From contig CM019064.1 of NCBI GenBank assembly GCA_009667805.1, forward strand, positions 106,676,328 through 106,740,327: a stretch of DNA of 64,000 bases. Reading direction: 5' to 3'. The DNA comes from Leptobrachium leishanense (lineage: Eukaryota > Chordata > Amphibia > Anura > Megophryidae). How positions within the stretch are numbered: position 1 is the stretch's first letter; each line of letters begins with the position of its first letter. The notes under the pieces were generated by a model. The model was given only the letters and a program-made list of their open reading frames with translations, searched no databases and was not told the DNA's origin. Both the position numbers and the translations under genes were made by a program. Positions 23,320 to 36,105 of this stretch are shown here, piece after piece.

Positions 23320-23498
23320 ACAGGGGCTTTCTTCTACTCCTGGGGCGAGCGGCCGCTGACATGCAGCTTGGCCGCTCGCCTGGGATGGGAACCCGATCTC
23401 GCGAGAACGCGGCTGGTCAGGTGGTTCCCATCCTCGGCGAGCGGCAAAGCCAGCAGCCGCTTGCCTCGGGCCGCGGGCCGCAGTTTGCCCACCCCTGA
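23320..23498. mobile_element. hAT fragment, GC-rich right end
   Basis: Ends 'gggccgcagtttgcccaccc' then 'ctga', the reverse complement of the well-known CAGGGGTGGGCAAACTGCGG hAT terminus. The preceding GC-rich stretch includes a palindromic pair 'gcgagcggccgctg' and 'cagcttggccgctcgc' and 'gatctcgcgagaac'. The left half is absent. Confidence 0.65.
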
Positions 23499-24200
23499 TT
23501 TAGTAGATCCAAATGGAAGGCCAGGTGAGCGACAATAGCCACAGCATAATTATTAATACATGTTTCAGGACAAGACTTGTCCATGTGTCCCTGTAAACAT
23601 GGTCCTAACCCTAATACTCAACTGCTTACATACTACAAATAACCCCCAGCACAAAATGTTTAAAATTAGCCAATATATTAGATTTAGGATACATGCCAAT
23701 AAAGGATACATTTATAATATAGCCTACTGCAACAGCAGTGACATTGCTGACCAGATCCATGACTATGGTGTATGGGACCAAGAGAACACCTGTGCTGCAT
23801 TCCTTTCAATTGCCTGCTGATTTCCTGTTAATTGCCTGCTAATTTGGTGCAAGGACCATTTTTTTTGCTCCTTTCCGTCAGTTAACACCAAGGTTGTGCA
23901 GTACGTACATTTTTGCTATTAGTGTACGTGTAGAAATCAGCACCGGGACCAAACGATCTGTTGGTTACAATAGCGCAAGTGCTCTCTAACGCTCCCCATG
24001 TTAAGTAAAGGACGAGGTAAGTACAGTAACCTATCGAAAATTACTGCGCACTAAGTGGTTATATCTATTTGTAGCAGGAGGCAAATGATCTGTTCATCTG
24101 GGCCGGTGCTAGACTGATTTTACCTGGCACTAATGCAAAAACATGCTGACGCTAGGGTTAACTCAGACCAGGTGATAGTGCCCTAAGTAAGAAGAGACAT
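23499..24200. other. Mostly unrecognised; remnant hairpin-chain fragment
   Basis: At about 23970-24060 'ctaacgctccccatgttaag' and 'gtacagtaacc' match an inner part of the hairpin-chain family, but no ends are visible. The remainder is unassigned. Confidence 0.45.
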
Positions 24201-24203
24201 GTA

Positions 24204-24872
24204 GGGCTCTATTATGATCATTGCATTAAAACGCAGGCGCAAGGGAGGAAAAACTGCGCCTGCAGTAGTCCCCCTTGCGCCTGTGTTTTAACGCCAGATC
24301 ACAATGCAGGGGCAAAAAATGCTGCTTGCATTGTTTGCGGGCGGTAAAAGCCGGGATGATCACGGCAGCCACGAACATCCACTCAGTGGAGTCCATAGGA
24401 CTCCATTGAGTTCCTCCATTGAGTTCCTCCCTGCCGGTCACGTGACCAGCTGGATCTCGCCTCGCGAGATCCGGCCAGTCGGCATAGGGATATGTAGGGA
24501 GAGACTGGGGGTCCTCTCCGCGGGACAGAGGGTGAGTATCTGATTAATTTTTTATTTTTTAAGCCTGGTGTTAACGGATTCTGCAGTTAACACCAGGTTC
24601 TGGCTCTGGTTAACTCTTTCGCTGACCAGAGCCAGGCGTTAATCAGCGCTGGGACTTTGTAATTCCAGCGCTGATTAACACTTTGCGCTCCCATGTTAAG
24701 TATAGGGAGCGCAAAGTGCAGTATCCTCAAGCAGAGGAGTGCAAGGTACAAAACGCAAATGGGTTTTTTAACCCGTTTGCGTTTGGATTGTAATATGTGG
24801 TAAATACCGCAGCAAATGTTAACGCTCACGCATGTGAGTATTAACGTTTGCGCAAAGACTGTAATAGAGCCC
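24204..24872 (+). mobile_element. Hairpin-chain element copy 4 (669 bp, TSD GTA)
   Basis: Ends GGGCTCTATTATGATCA and 'gactgtaatagagccc', with GTA on both sides (24201-24203, 24873-24875). Hairpins include the terminal 'cgcaggcgcaaggg' with 'cccttgcgcctg', 'gatctcgcctcgcgagatc' (24450), 'aatcagcgctgggactttgt' with 'ccagcgctgatt' (24640-24680), 'gcgctcccatgttaag' with 'gggagcgc', and 'gcaaatggg...cccgtttgc' (24757-24782). Several stems differ from copy 2 yet still pair. Confidence 0.88.
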
Positions 24873-24875
24873 GTA

Positions 24876-26017
24876 GTCTTTTGACATATGCACGCACAGT
24901 CAAGGTTTACCATCAATGTGTAGACTGTTTTTCTATTTTCTGCCTCATAGAGCATTTCAGTGCACTATAGAAGCCTCATGAAAAGTATTCCCATTTAAAT
25001 GTGGTTACAATGAAATCTCTTTCACTTTGATATGATTTAAAACCACATCTGGCGAGCAAAAATCATTCATTCATATTAACCACAATTCTTTTTTAAAGCT
25101 TCGGTATTCCTTTAATTATGTGAATATCAAAGAGAAGAAAAAAAAAAGCTAAAACTCATGGAAATTTTGGTGAAGGCATACAGTATCTCATGATTCCATC
25201 CATCAAAATATCATTATAGCCCACTCATACTACTTTCGCTAAACCAAAAATGCAACTGATATTTAGTCACTTTCTTCAAAAACCTCATTTGATGCATCAT
25301 CCAGATTACTTACAGTATATAAGAAGTTTAAATGTCAACTGTCTGGAACAGAACCCAGGAATATGATCCTAATCCCTCCTTAAATCACTTCATCGGAGGG
25401 ATGTGACCTTGTGCTGGCACTAAGCATCCAAAAAGGTAGCTGTCATATTATTGTTCTGGCCATTCTTGTTACTCACGTAACAAGGCTTTAGGAATGATTC
25501 AACTGGCACAAATATGGACATCCCTCTAAATCTGTACCGGTTAACCCTTTGTGTCCTGCCATAGTCAACGGGGCAGTAGATGCACCAATACAATAAATTG
25601 GAACAATACACATGTGGAACAAGAATAGGAGTACAGCTAGAGCCTCACTAAGCATCTTCGTCACTTTCACCTACTCAATCAAGGCAATGACATACAATAC
25701 GGAATTATTGTGTCAACATTACAACCAGGGCTGTATTCCAACCCTGTTATCAATTTATCCAGAGTCATTAAAGTCTATGGATTTACTAGGTTTAGAACAG
25801 GTCTGGTTAAATTTCCACCAGATTAGGAATAGGGTCTTCCCATGTGAAAAGTTGCAGATAAGTATGTTTACATCTCAAATGTTATGATTAATGGTTAAAC
25901 TATGGCAGATTCATTATGAAATAGATATGGAAGAGGGCAAGAATACATCTGACTAGTTTTTCTGACAAATATGCTAGGTTGATTTAGGATACCTCTAGTA
26001 AACAGAAAAAAAGTTAA
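24876..26017. other. No recognised feature
   Basis: AT-rich unrecognised DNA. Short open frames on both strands have no recognisable homology. Confidence 0.5.
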
Positions 26018-26019
26018 TA

Positions 26020-27639
<1,620 letters not shown>

Positions 27640-27641
27640 TA

Positions 27642-28379
27642 TGTTATATGTGCTAAAACGGTGACTCTGGGGAGAAAAACCTTCGCCTGCAGGTTTCTCC
27701 TTTGCATCTCCGTTTTAGCATGATATTACGATGCAGGCGCTAGAAAAGCTGCCTGCTTTGTAATGCAGTGCTAACACCCAGGATGCACGCAGCAGCGCTA
27801 CGAGCTGCAAGCATTCCCTCCATGGAGTCCATAGGACTCCATTGAAGCAGACGCTGCTGGCCACATGACCTGCCAGATCTCGCCTCGTGAGATCCGGCAT
27901 GTCGGCATAGTGATCCGCAGAGGGAGACTGGAGGACTTTTCCCCCCAGTCTCTCCCTGCTCCCGGCAGAGAGAGGAGGCGGTTGGAGTCGCGGTCCTCGC
28001 TGTGGGATGGAAGGTGAGTATCTGATTCTTTTGGGGCGTTTTCTGGCTGGTAGTAGCGAATTCTGCAGCAGGGGAATCCGTTAGCACCAGGTCCAGGATG
28101 TGGTTAACTGTCAGGTTAACCACAGCCGGATGGTAATTAGAAATTAGTATATTGTAATACTAACGCTAATTAACGCTTTGCGCTCCCCATGTTAAGTATA
28201 GGGAGCGCAAAGTACAGTAAGCTCGTGCTGAAAAGTGCAAGATACCAATCGCTAATGGGTTTTTTAACCCGTTAGCATTTGGATTGCAATATGGTGCGCC
28301 CACGCTAGGGCCACCAGGGCTAACGTTAACGCTCACTCAGATGAGCGCTAGCATTAGTGATAGGAATGTAATGTGGCCC
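27642..28379 (+). mobile_element. Hairpin-chain element copy 5 (left end eroded)
   Basis: Begins within the first stem ('gtgctaaaacggtgactctggggag') and runs to 'ggaatgtaatgtggccc'. Stems seen: 'gcctgcaggtttctcc' loop region, 'ggagtccataggactcc' (27825), 'gatctcgcctcgtgagatc' (27875), 'gtggttaactgtcaggttaaccac' type stem (28100), 'gcgctccccatgttaagtat' with 'agggagcgc', and 'gctaatggg...cccgttagc' (28251-28276). Confidence 0.85.
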
Positions 28380-30190
28380 TTAGAGAGGCCGTCCATGGTC
28401 TTTGAATGGGTAGTTTTGCTGAAGATGGAAGTCTCCAGCCCTAGCAATTACCATCTAATCATAAAATCCCCACTATGTATAATTCCTCCCCATCAAACAT
28501 CCCATGAACTATAAGCCCTCTTACCCTACTCACTACCAAGATAGAGTATACTTGATCTTCGAAAGTACGGGCAGGTTCACTGAGATTGAGGATATTCAAT
28601 CTGGTGTGTTTGTGGATGAAGCAAAAGATTTTGTTTGTAGCAATCAAAATTCATTAGAAAAAGGGCTCCAGAACATGCCTCGAAAATGTCAACGCACCAG
28701 ATGTCACAGCCGATGTGTTGATGTGTGAAATTATTTGAAAAGCTTTGAGATTTATTATTCCTTCACGGAACCACAAAGCTTAAGCCAGAATGTAAATGTA
28801 GAAGCACTTTTTGGCCAGCAGAGGGAGCCTTCTGCCTTTCAAAATGGGCTTACATTCAGCATATACAGTGGGACACCTTCTATCTATGTACTGGAGGGGT
28901 AATGGAAAGTCATTTTCCATAAAACCACTGTGTCCTGCCAGTGGGTCTATGGAAAAATCACATGTTAGTGAAGTGGTTATCAAGTAATTCCTCTCAACTT
29001 AAATCTTTGGTAAGTTTACTGCAGTTTACTGTTGAACCCCGTCTTGTTACTGCACTGACAATAACACAAATTACATACAGTACTTATATATATATATTAC
29101 CTGCGTTAAAGAATTTGGATTTAAAAGGTGAGACATTGTATTGAGACATTAATTTGCATGTTTTACCCAGAATTCGCTGTATTATGGCAAAGGATCTCTG
29201 TGAGCAAAGTAAGAATATAAGTAATGTGTTTTGTAGTGCCTTCTCTATCGCTAACATTCTCCATGCAATTTGCACACTAAGGTATTTAAAGCTTACTTTT
29301 TCTTCTCCGTAAATCTAAAAGCAATGAATATAACACTTTTCTCTGTTAATATAATTTATAAGTTTTCCTTTTTTTTTTTTTTTGAAGTTGTTGCAATTCT
29401 ATATTATGTTTTTCCAAATTGTGGATGGAAGAGCTAACGCACAAGTGTTGGAAACTCTTCGTATGAACACAGAGGAAACCACGAACAGCACGTTACATAA
29501 ACATTTGAATTATCTCCTTCCTTTTCAGATTTTGCACCTCTTCAAGGATCATGTCTACATCACAAAATTACTTTTCCAGAATGTCTGCTGACATCACATA
29601 ATTTCCCATAGATAACTTATCCCTCAGAAGAACAGACAAAAATAAGCATTTAACAGAAAAAAAACCAGACTTTAAAGAGTGAAACTTCATCATGCTTCTT
29701 AAAGCTTTCTTCCAGATGCAAGACAATGATCTACTGTCTCCATCACCCTGTACATATTGTTATATTCCCCACTGTTATGAAGTGTCCTTTTCACTTTGAA
29801 CGAGGTAACTGGATTATGGCATCTTTATATTAACACTTATGCTTTTTCCTGTTACAGATACTCAGAAACTGACAGTAGGTTCACAGGACACCCTAAAAAT
29901 CCCCTGAATCAAATATACAAAGTAAATAATTTCTTGTTGGATGTATGCTGTAAGAAAATGGAACTGTTTTACTTTCTAATCCATTGTTAAATAAATTTAC
30001 AATACTCTTGTTGGTGCTTTAAAAATATGTACTGAAGCTAATGAAAATGCAGATCAGAATGAACCTCTATTACCTTAATGCAATCAGGCTTTGATTGTGT
30101 GAGACATCCTGATGTTTATCTACACATATTCATTGCCTTCTTCAATCATTAAGATGTCACAGTCACAGAGTAACTGTTATGGAACTCTGG
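28380..30190. other. Long unrecognised stretch
   Basis: No exon, tRNA or repeat family recognised. Contains a short T-run (about 29370-29385) and ordinary AT-rich DNA. It is one of the larger element-free blocks, so it may be old single-copy intron. Confidence 0.5.
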
Positions 30191-30910
30191 GGGCTAAATT
30201 ACAATCCCTGCGTTAAACAGGGGGAGGTAGGGAGAAAAAACTGTGCCTGCAGTTTTTCTCCTACCACCCTCGTTTTAGCGGGGGATTACAATGTAGGCGC
30301 AAAAAATGCTGCCTGCATTGGTAGCGGGTGCTACGCCCCAGGATGCTCGCAGCAGCGCTGAACGCAGCCGCGAACATCCACTCGCTGGAGTCCATAGGAC
30401 TCAATTGAGCCAGACGCCGGCAGTCACATGACCTGCCGGATCTCGCCTTGCATGATCCGGCCCGTCACCGTAGTGATAAGCAGGGAGAGACTGGGGGGAG
30501 TTTTTCCCCCAGTCTTTCCCTACTCCCGCCGGATGGAGGTGGCGGACGGAGCCGTGGTCCTCGCCGCAGGACAGGAGTTGAGTTTACGATTCATTTTTTT
30601 TTTTTGGCTGGTATTAACTGATTCTGCAGAAGCGGAATCCGTTAACGCCAAGTCCTGGCTCTGGTTAACTTTCCGCTAACCAGAGCCAGACATTAATCAG
30701 CGTTTGTACTTTGTAATCCTAACGCTGATTAACACATTGCACTCCCCATGTTAAGTATAGGGAGCGCAAAGTACAGTAACCTCACGCTGAAAAGCGCAAG
30801 GTACCAAATTACTTAACCCGTTAGCGTTCGGATTGTAATATGCGGTATCCACCGCGGCTAACGTTAATGCTCACGCAGGTGAGCATTAACGTTAGCGTCA
30901 AGATTGTAAT

Positions 30911-31730
30911 TGTAACGGTTAGCCCCTGCTTGGGCCATCGTGGTGGCTTGGAACAGGAGATGAAGCCCTTAAGGCAGGTGAGTAACTGACTGGACACAAG
31001 GACAGACGGATTTCTCCAAAACCAAGGAGCACCAAAAAACAGAACATAATTGCCACTAAGCTCCGAAGGCTTCAAGACCGACAGACAACTTAGGACACTC
31101 AGAAACACAATGATACGCCTGCCAATCCGTGAATTGAGCAGGCTGCCGGGCAGTCGGAGAAACACAAAGATACACTTGACAATCCGTGAAGTGAGCAGGC
31201 TGCAGGACAGTCGGAGAAACACAAAGATACACTTGACAATCCGTGAAGTGAGCAGGCTGCAGGACAGTAAACAAAACAGACTATACTAAAAGAGGTCCTT
31301 ATAAGCGGCCTCTGAATAATAAACTAAACTAAGACAGACAAGGTACATAAAACATGAAACATACAAGAATCGTCAATCAGGCAGAGGTTGGCAACAGATC
31401 AGAAATATACGGTACCAGGGGGGAGTAGAAGGGATAGTCAAAAATAAAGCCGAGGTCAGAACCAGAAAACACTTGAACAGGAATGCTTTGCAGCAACTCA
31501 GGAAACACGAACCAGACAGAACCACCATCAAACTCCACAAACAGTCAATGAGGCTCTGTGCTGCTGGGAATATATAGGGAGTGGGTCTGTGTGATTGGGC
31601 CATGTGACCCCAGACCAGGAGATCACAACAGAGCCCCAGATCAGCACTAAACAGCACAGCCAGACACACCATAGGGGAAAAACAAACATGAAGACCCTTC
31701 ATCACCAGGGGGCAAGGCCGAGACGTGACA
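30911..31730. mobile_element. TG...CA insertion with 5-bp TSD GTAAT (possible solo LTR)
   Basis: Starts TGTAACGG and ends CGTGACA. GTAAT is duplicated (30906-30910, 31731-31735) and the empty site 'aatgtaatgtggccc' is present in copy 5. TG/CA ends and a 5-bp TSD fit a solitary LTR; read on the minus strand it starts TGTCACGTCTCGG and has a TATATATT at about 31568-31575. No internal retroviral genes. A DNA element with TGTNACG ends is the alternative. Contains a 57-bp tandem repeat at 31101-31270. Confidence 0.7.
31101..31270. repeat. 57-bp tandem repeat, three units
   Basis: Units start 'agaaacacaa' and run through 'caatccgtgaa' and 'gagcaggctgc' to 'cagtcgg'. Units 2 and 3 are nearly identical; unit 1 is more diverged. 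Unit length is a multiple of three, so the frames stay open by chance. Confidence 0.9.
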
Positions 31731-31745
31731 GTAATGTGGCCCTGG

Positions 31746-32220
31746 GTTTCTCCATAAAAAAATTACCTCTTTGTCCTCACCACTGTCCCCAGGATACACT
31801 TGAGTATAGCTCCGAGAAACCAAGGTACCAGTCGAGACATGGTGTATGATGAAAACAGAAGACCATTTATTGGAATCAACACAAAGCATAGTTATACAGT
31901 GTAAAAGATAGGCGTCCCTACTCAAGGAGGGACCAGGAGAAATATAGACCAAGTGATGCCCCATGTACCACTTTGTCTGATAGTGGATTACCTTCCCATT
32001 GTTTCTCACAGTGACCTTTGACTGCGTAACTAACAAGGCATGGGGACAAACAGGGGAAATCAAGTGAAAAAGCAACAGGAAACAAATCAACCAGAGATAG
32101 TCGATGTAATTCTTGAGGGAGCAAAACATGGCGCGAATGGGGTATATTCGTAATAGGCACAACGTAAGTGACCATGGTAAGGTTAGAGGTTTCAGACAAT
32201 ACCATGTCTCAGAGGTACCC
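31746..32220 (-). mobile_element. Possible old LTR-retroelement fragment
   Basis: On the minus strand an open frame (32205 to 31918) is followed by AATAAA at 31871-31866 and then, about 90 bases on, 'tcctggggacagtggtgagg'. A coding end followed by a polyadenylation signal and a GGTGNNAGTGAGG-type junction is reminiscent of the 3' end and LTR-to-leader boundary of some endogenous retroelements. No reverse transcriptase, protease or diagnostic envelope motif is visible, and no TSD. Treated as a weak call. Confidence 0.25.
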
Positions 32221-32506
32221 ATTAATAATAAAATTGAAGTATATGCTCCTTCATATGTAAATAAAGTGTTATTTGGATGATATAATATAAATATTCATTC
32301 TTGTTGACCTGCGCATTCTGTTACAGATAAATATATCCTACGTTATGATTGATATTTCCAGTGTTATGTTCCATATTACAAAGTATGGCTCAAACCCCTA
32401 CTTTTGCACTTAAATATATTTTGTTTAGTCTGCTGGCATTTACAATTTCCATTATTAAATAAATTTCAGGATTCCTGGGGTGAACTAGATGTTTGCAAAG
32501 TCTATA
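32221..32506. other. No recognised feature
   Basis: Short AT-rich spacer between the possible retroelement fragment and the next MITE. Confidence 0.5.
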
Positions 32507-32985
32507 GGGGTTATTCAGAGTGCTCTCTCATTCTCCGTACTTCGACAAATTAAATTCGCCGCTGCAGGGTTCCCAAAGTGTACCGAATCGACCCACAGAA
32601 TATATCCTCAAACTGCTGAATCGATTAAAAAACCAACGAAAGCAACCGCATTTAAAAAACTAGTGCATGAAAATGCCTGGAAATAATATATAAGGTCCTA
32701 TGAATAACAACATAAACGTCTGATACCTGTCGAATGAAACCGCTGAAAATCAGGGCATTGCCACAACTTTTGGCTGCTGTTCGGTGTTCTCTGAATTGAT
32801 TAACCATTACTTGTCTATGGGGATTTCACTGCTGCAGAAGGTCACCATATCTCGCTGGCAATTCACCAATGTTTGGTTAATCTCCAGCTTTTTGATTTGT
32901 TGAGTGGCCACGAAATTGCATCGTATGGGGAAATTCTCTGTTCGCTGCAATTCGGTGGCCAGTTTGCTGCTGTCTGAATAACCCC
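32507..32985 (+). mobile_element. MITE of the 'GGGGTTATTCAGAG' family, short form
   Basis: Ends 'ggggttattcagag' and 'tctgaataacccc' are inverted. Flanks TATA and TAAA allow a TA duplication. At 479 bp it is an internal-deletion form of the 0.85-kb members; keeps 'aatgaaaccgctgaaaatca' and 'ggggaaattctctgttcgc'. Confidence 0.8.
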
Positions 32986-34388
32986 TAAAGTGTTTGGAAG
33001 ACCCGCCCAATGCAGAATTATCGCCTCTAAAAAAACCTGACAATTTTTATTTGTTTGCTCTTTCACTCAATTCCCTAAGTGGAATTTTGTAGAGTAGAGA
33101 TCAAAAATGGAAAAACAAACAAATGGATGCACATGCCAGCCTGAAACAGTGGAACTCTTTAAGCAAGGATTACATAACTCTCCCAACAGGCCAATATATG
33201 TCAAATAACAAATAATTAATCCATTTTCCTTTCTATACACCACAGTTTAGACAACTGCATTTCTCCACACTAGATGAACCGATATATTAATATTTTTTAA
33301 GGCTGAAAAGGCTCATGGGAAATCTGAAACACAAGGCTCCTGCTTCAATTTGTTTATACTGAAATAAAAGTACCATTTTAGGGATGAAATTATTATATAC
33401 AAAAGTAGCAAGGTCATTTTAAAGGTCCTCTCCGTGGGTGATTCATTTCACTTTAAAGTTCATTTAGCAAAAGACAACTAGATAATATTACAAATTAAAC
33501 ATGCCAAGGCATATAGGGTGTCACAAACAACCAGCTGTAAGCAGATAACCCTCGCTTATTAAAACTTTTTACCAGTTTCTCTGCTCCACTCACTGACACA
33601 GCATCGCACGGAGGTGCCTATTTAGCTACCTTGCCTATTCAAACTGCTATGAACTTTGACACCGGCTGCTTGTAAACTGCGTAATATATTGAACCTCAAC
33701 CACTTCGTCATTTTGGCGGTGCCACCGGCTGCCCCGCATGCATTCTATATGGATTGCACACATTTTGGCACAAACCAATGATGCATACCAAACACAAAGG
33801 AGCTCCCTCTATTTAAGACTGCTTCTGACATGTGTCCATTGCCCTATCGTGCTTCTGTCTCAGACCCTTTAGCGCACTATCTCTATTTTGCTACCGTTGG
33901 CTCTTCGGTTTATGACTTGGCTACTCCCTAATTACTAACTATTCTACTTTATACCCTCGGCTTTGGTTAGTTTTCTCCACTTTCTAACTCTCTGTTGTCC
34001 CCGACCTTGACTTGATGTGGTCATCCTTTTCTGACTAGTGTTAGGTAGTTGTTGTGGTTGATTCTTCTCTGCATGTTAGGCCATGTTATGCCAATTATTG
34101 TCACCATTGAGAAGCCAAGCTGCTTTAAGAACTGGTACCACACTTGGCTGAAAGGTTTCCTGGTTTTACGCAACAACTTAGCCAGGTATACTTTATCAAC
34201 ATTACACAGCCAGCTCAAAAAGAAACAATAGAATTAAAAGAGTACGAATGATTTCTCCACAAAACTGGGCAATATTTTTGATACATTGTAAAGATTTACA
34301 TTCATAGATAATGTAGCATGGACTATTAATCATAGTTTAAAAACCAGCTGAAATTGGAAGACGAGTCACTCCTTTAGGTGGACTAACT
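32986..34388. other. Mostly unrecognised; promoter-like old repeat at about 33520-34040
   Basis: 33520-34040 begins 'tgtcacaaacaaccagctg', has 'ctctatttaagac' (33808) and a pyrimidine-rich stretch reading 'tataccctcggctttggtt' and 'cccgaccttgacttg'. These resemble the minus strand of the 30911 element in style. No boundaries can be fixed. Confidence 0.35.
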
Positions 34389-34401
34389 GCATATTTATTA
34401 T

Positions 34402-35428
34402 AAAAAATAAAAAATGGTGTAGCGATGTCAATGTCCTTCACAGGATATAGTCAATGTCCCGTTTATAATCTTTTTCTCCAAGTTTTTCTTCTTGTGGTGT
34501 CCCTCAGAGAAAACACAGAAAGTACATCATAGTGTGACCTATGTATAATAACACATATATATGGATAAGGTGGTAGCACTCACATGTAATAGAACCCTCC
34601 TGGTTCTAGGTATATTCACTGTAGGGATATTGTTGGCTTCCCAATAACCTTTTCAAAGAAGAATCACTGGATCCCAATCTGGTTTCCGAGGATGGAGATG
34701 GAATAAATTCGTTTCAGCAAAATAAAGAGAAGCTCCAAAGCAAGATTAAAATATTTAATAAAATAAAATAAAAACAGATAAACCAGAACGCGTTTCACCA
34801 ATACATTAAAGTATCAGAAGGCTTCCTCAGCGAGCCAGCTGAGGAAGCCTTGTGATACTTTAATGTATTGGTGAAACGCGTTCTGGTTTATCTGTTTTTA
34901 TTTTATTTTATTAAATATTTTAATCTTGCTTTGGAGCTTCTCTTTATTTTTTGAGAATCTCCACACCATCAGCCACTAACACGGAACTTCATTCGATTCC
35001 AATTGTGTTTGCTGAAACAAATTTATTCCATCTCCATCCTCGGAAACCTGATTGGGATCCAGTGATTCTTCTTTGAAAAGGTTATTGGGAAGCCAACAAT
35101 ATCCCTACAGTGAATATACCTAGAACCAGGAGGGTTCTATTACATGTGAGTGCTACCACCTTATCCATATATATGTGTTATTATACATAGGTCGCACTAT
35201 GATGTACTTTCTGTGTTTTCTCTGAGGGATACCACAAGAAGAAAAACTTGGAGAAAAAGATTATAAACGGGACATTGACTATATCCTGTGAAGGACATTG
35301 ACATCGCTACACCATTTTTTATTTTTTGTCTCTTTATGTGATGGTTGAGTAACAAGGACCATAGGTGTATGAGCGATTTCCTACATTGATTCATTTATCA
35401 GCGCTACATTATCCCTTTTTTGTTTTTT
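34402..35428. mobile_element. Giant foldback element flanked by 13-bp direct repeats
   Basis: Left arm 34402-34831 and right arm 34838-35327 are near-perfect reverse complements (for example 'aaaaaataaaaaatggtgta' against 'tacaccattttttatttttt') around the 6-base loop 'gagcca'. The right arm has about 60 unmatched bases around 34940-35000. A further ~100 bases to 35428 end in a T-rich tract. GCATATTTATTAT occurs just outside both ends (34389-34401 and 35429-35441). No coding capacity. Confidence 0.9.
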
Positions 35429-35441
35429 GCATATTTATTAT

Positions 35442-35844
35442 GATGTCATGAATGGCAGCATTTCAACTGAGCGACCAGCCGGTTTTAGGCTTGATAAAGG
35501 CTGATTTCTCGGTTGAAATGTTGCTGTGGGGGTTTCTTATGAATGGGAAATAGCAACCACTGTGTATTGGCATGGCATACAAATATAATATCGATTCGTG
35601 CTATAAAATAAGAGAATCTGGGAGGCGTAGTCGAGAAAAAATCGAGGTCGGAGTAGGCGGCGAGAAGACATAAGCGAAAGGAAATCCGAGTTTTGGGACA
35701 CGAATAATTGTCAGGTTAAGGTTCTAGAGAAATTCACCAGGAGAAGTGAACATGACGCTGGAGCACTGACTGAATGAGCTAGGGAGCATTTAACGGCAGG
35801 TTAGGTAGTCATCCCAGCTGGATGGACTCACCTGTCCCTCCTAT
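35442..35844. repeat. Old dispersed repeat, left part
   Basis: 'ggcgtagtcgagaaaaaatc', 'cgaggtcggagtagg' and 'gtgaacatgacgctggagca' continue on the far side of the hAT at 38243 ('acctgaagtaggaagcc'). Type not assigned; the 'cgaggtc' theme recalls the 30911 element. Confidence 0.4.
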
Positions 35845-36105
35845 TGGCCAACCAGTGGTGTATTTTGGCCTAGGCCAACAAGGCCTAGGCCTAGGGTGGC
35901 ACTTTCCAGGGGGCGGCGGCCTGCACCGGGTGGCCCCACCCCTAAAAAAAATATATATATTATTATTTTTTTTTTTTTTTTTACTTTTGAAAGTATTTTA
36001 CCAGGAAGGATAAATTGAGATTTCACTAATTTTCAAGTATGTCCTGGGTGGGCAAGGCCTAGGCTTTCACTTTCTAGGGGGCAGCAAAAAACCTCACCAC
36101 TAAAT

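Larger units (their letters stand above)
30191..31742 (+). mobile_element. Hairpin-chain element copy 6, interrupted near its right end (TSD TGG)
   Basis: Left GGGCTAAATTACAATCC and right 'gtaatgtggccc' with TGG duplicated (30188-30190, 31743-31745). Stems include 'gagaaaaaactgtgcctgca' with 'cagtttttctcc' (30231), 'gactgggggg' with 'cccccagtc' (30489), 'ggctctggttaac' with 'gctaaccagagcc' (30657) and 'gtgagcattaacgttagc' at the right. An 820-bp element sits at 30911-31730. Without it the copy is 727 bp, like the others. Confidence 0.88.

Noticed and set aside
31101..31270. Open frames over the 57-bp repeat
   Set aside because: A repeat unit divisible by three keeps frames open without selection.
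31647..32222. 191-codon minus-strand frame as a gene
   Set aside because: Crosses a transposon boundary (31730-31745) and a second frame in the same stretch looks as good; kept only as a weak retroelement hint.
34402..35327. Assembly artefact for the giant palindrome
   Set aside because: Considered because of the near-perfect arms, but the arms differ at several bases, the right arm has extra sequence and 13-bp repeats flank the unit, which fits a real insertion. Long reads would settle it.
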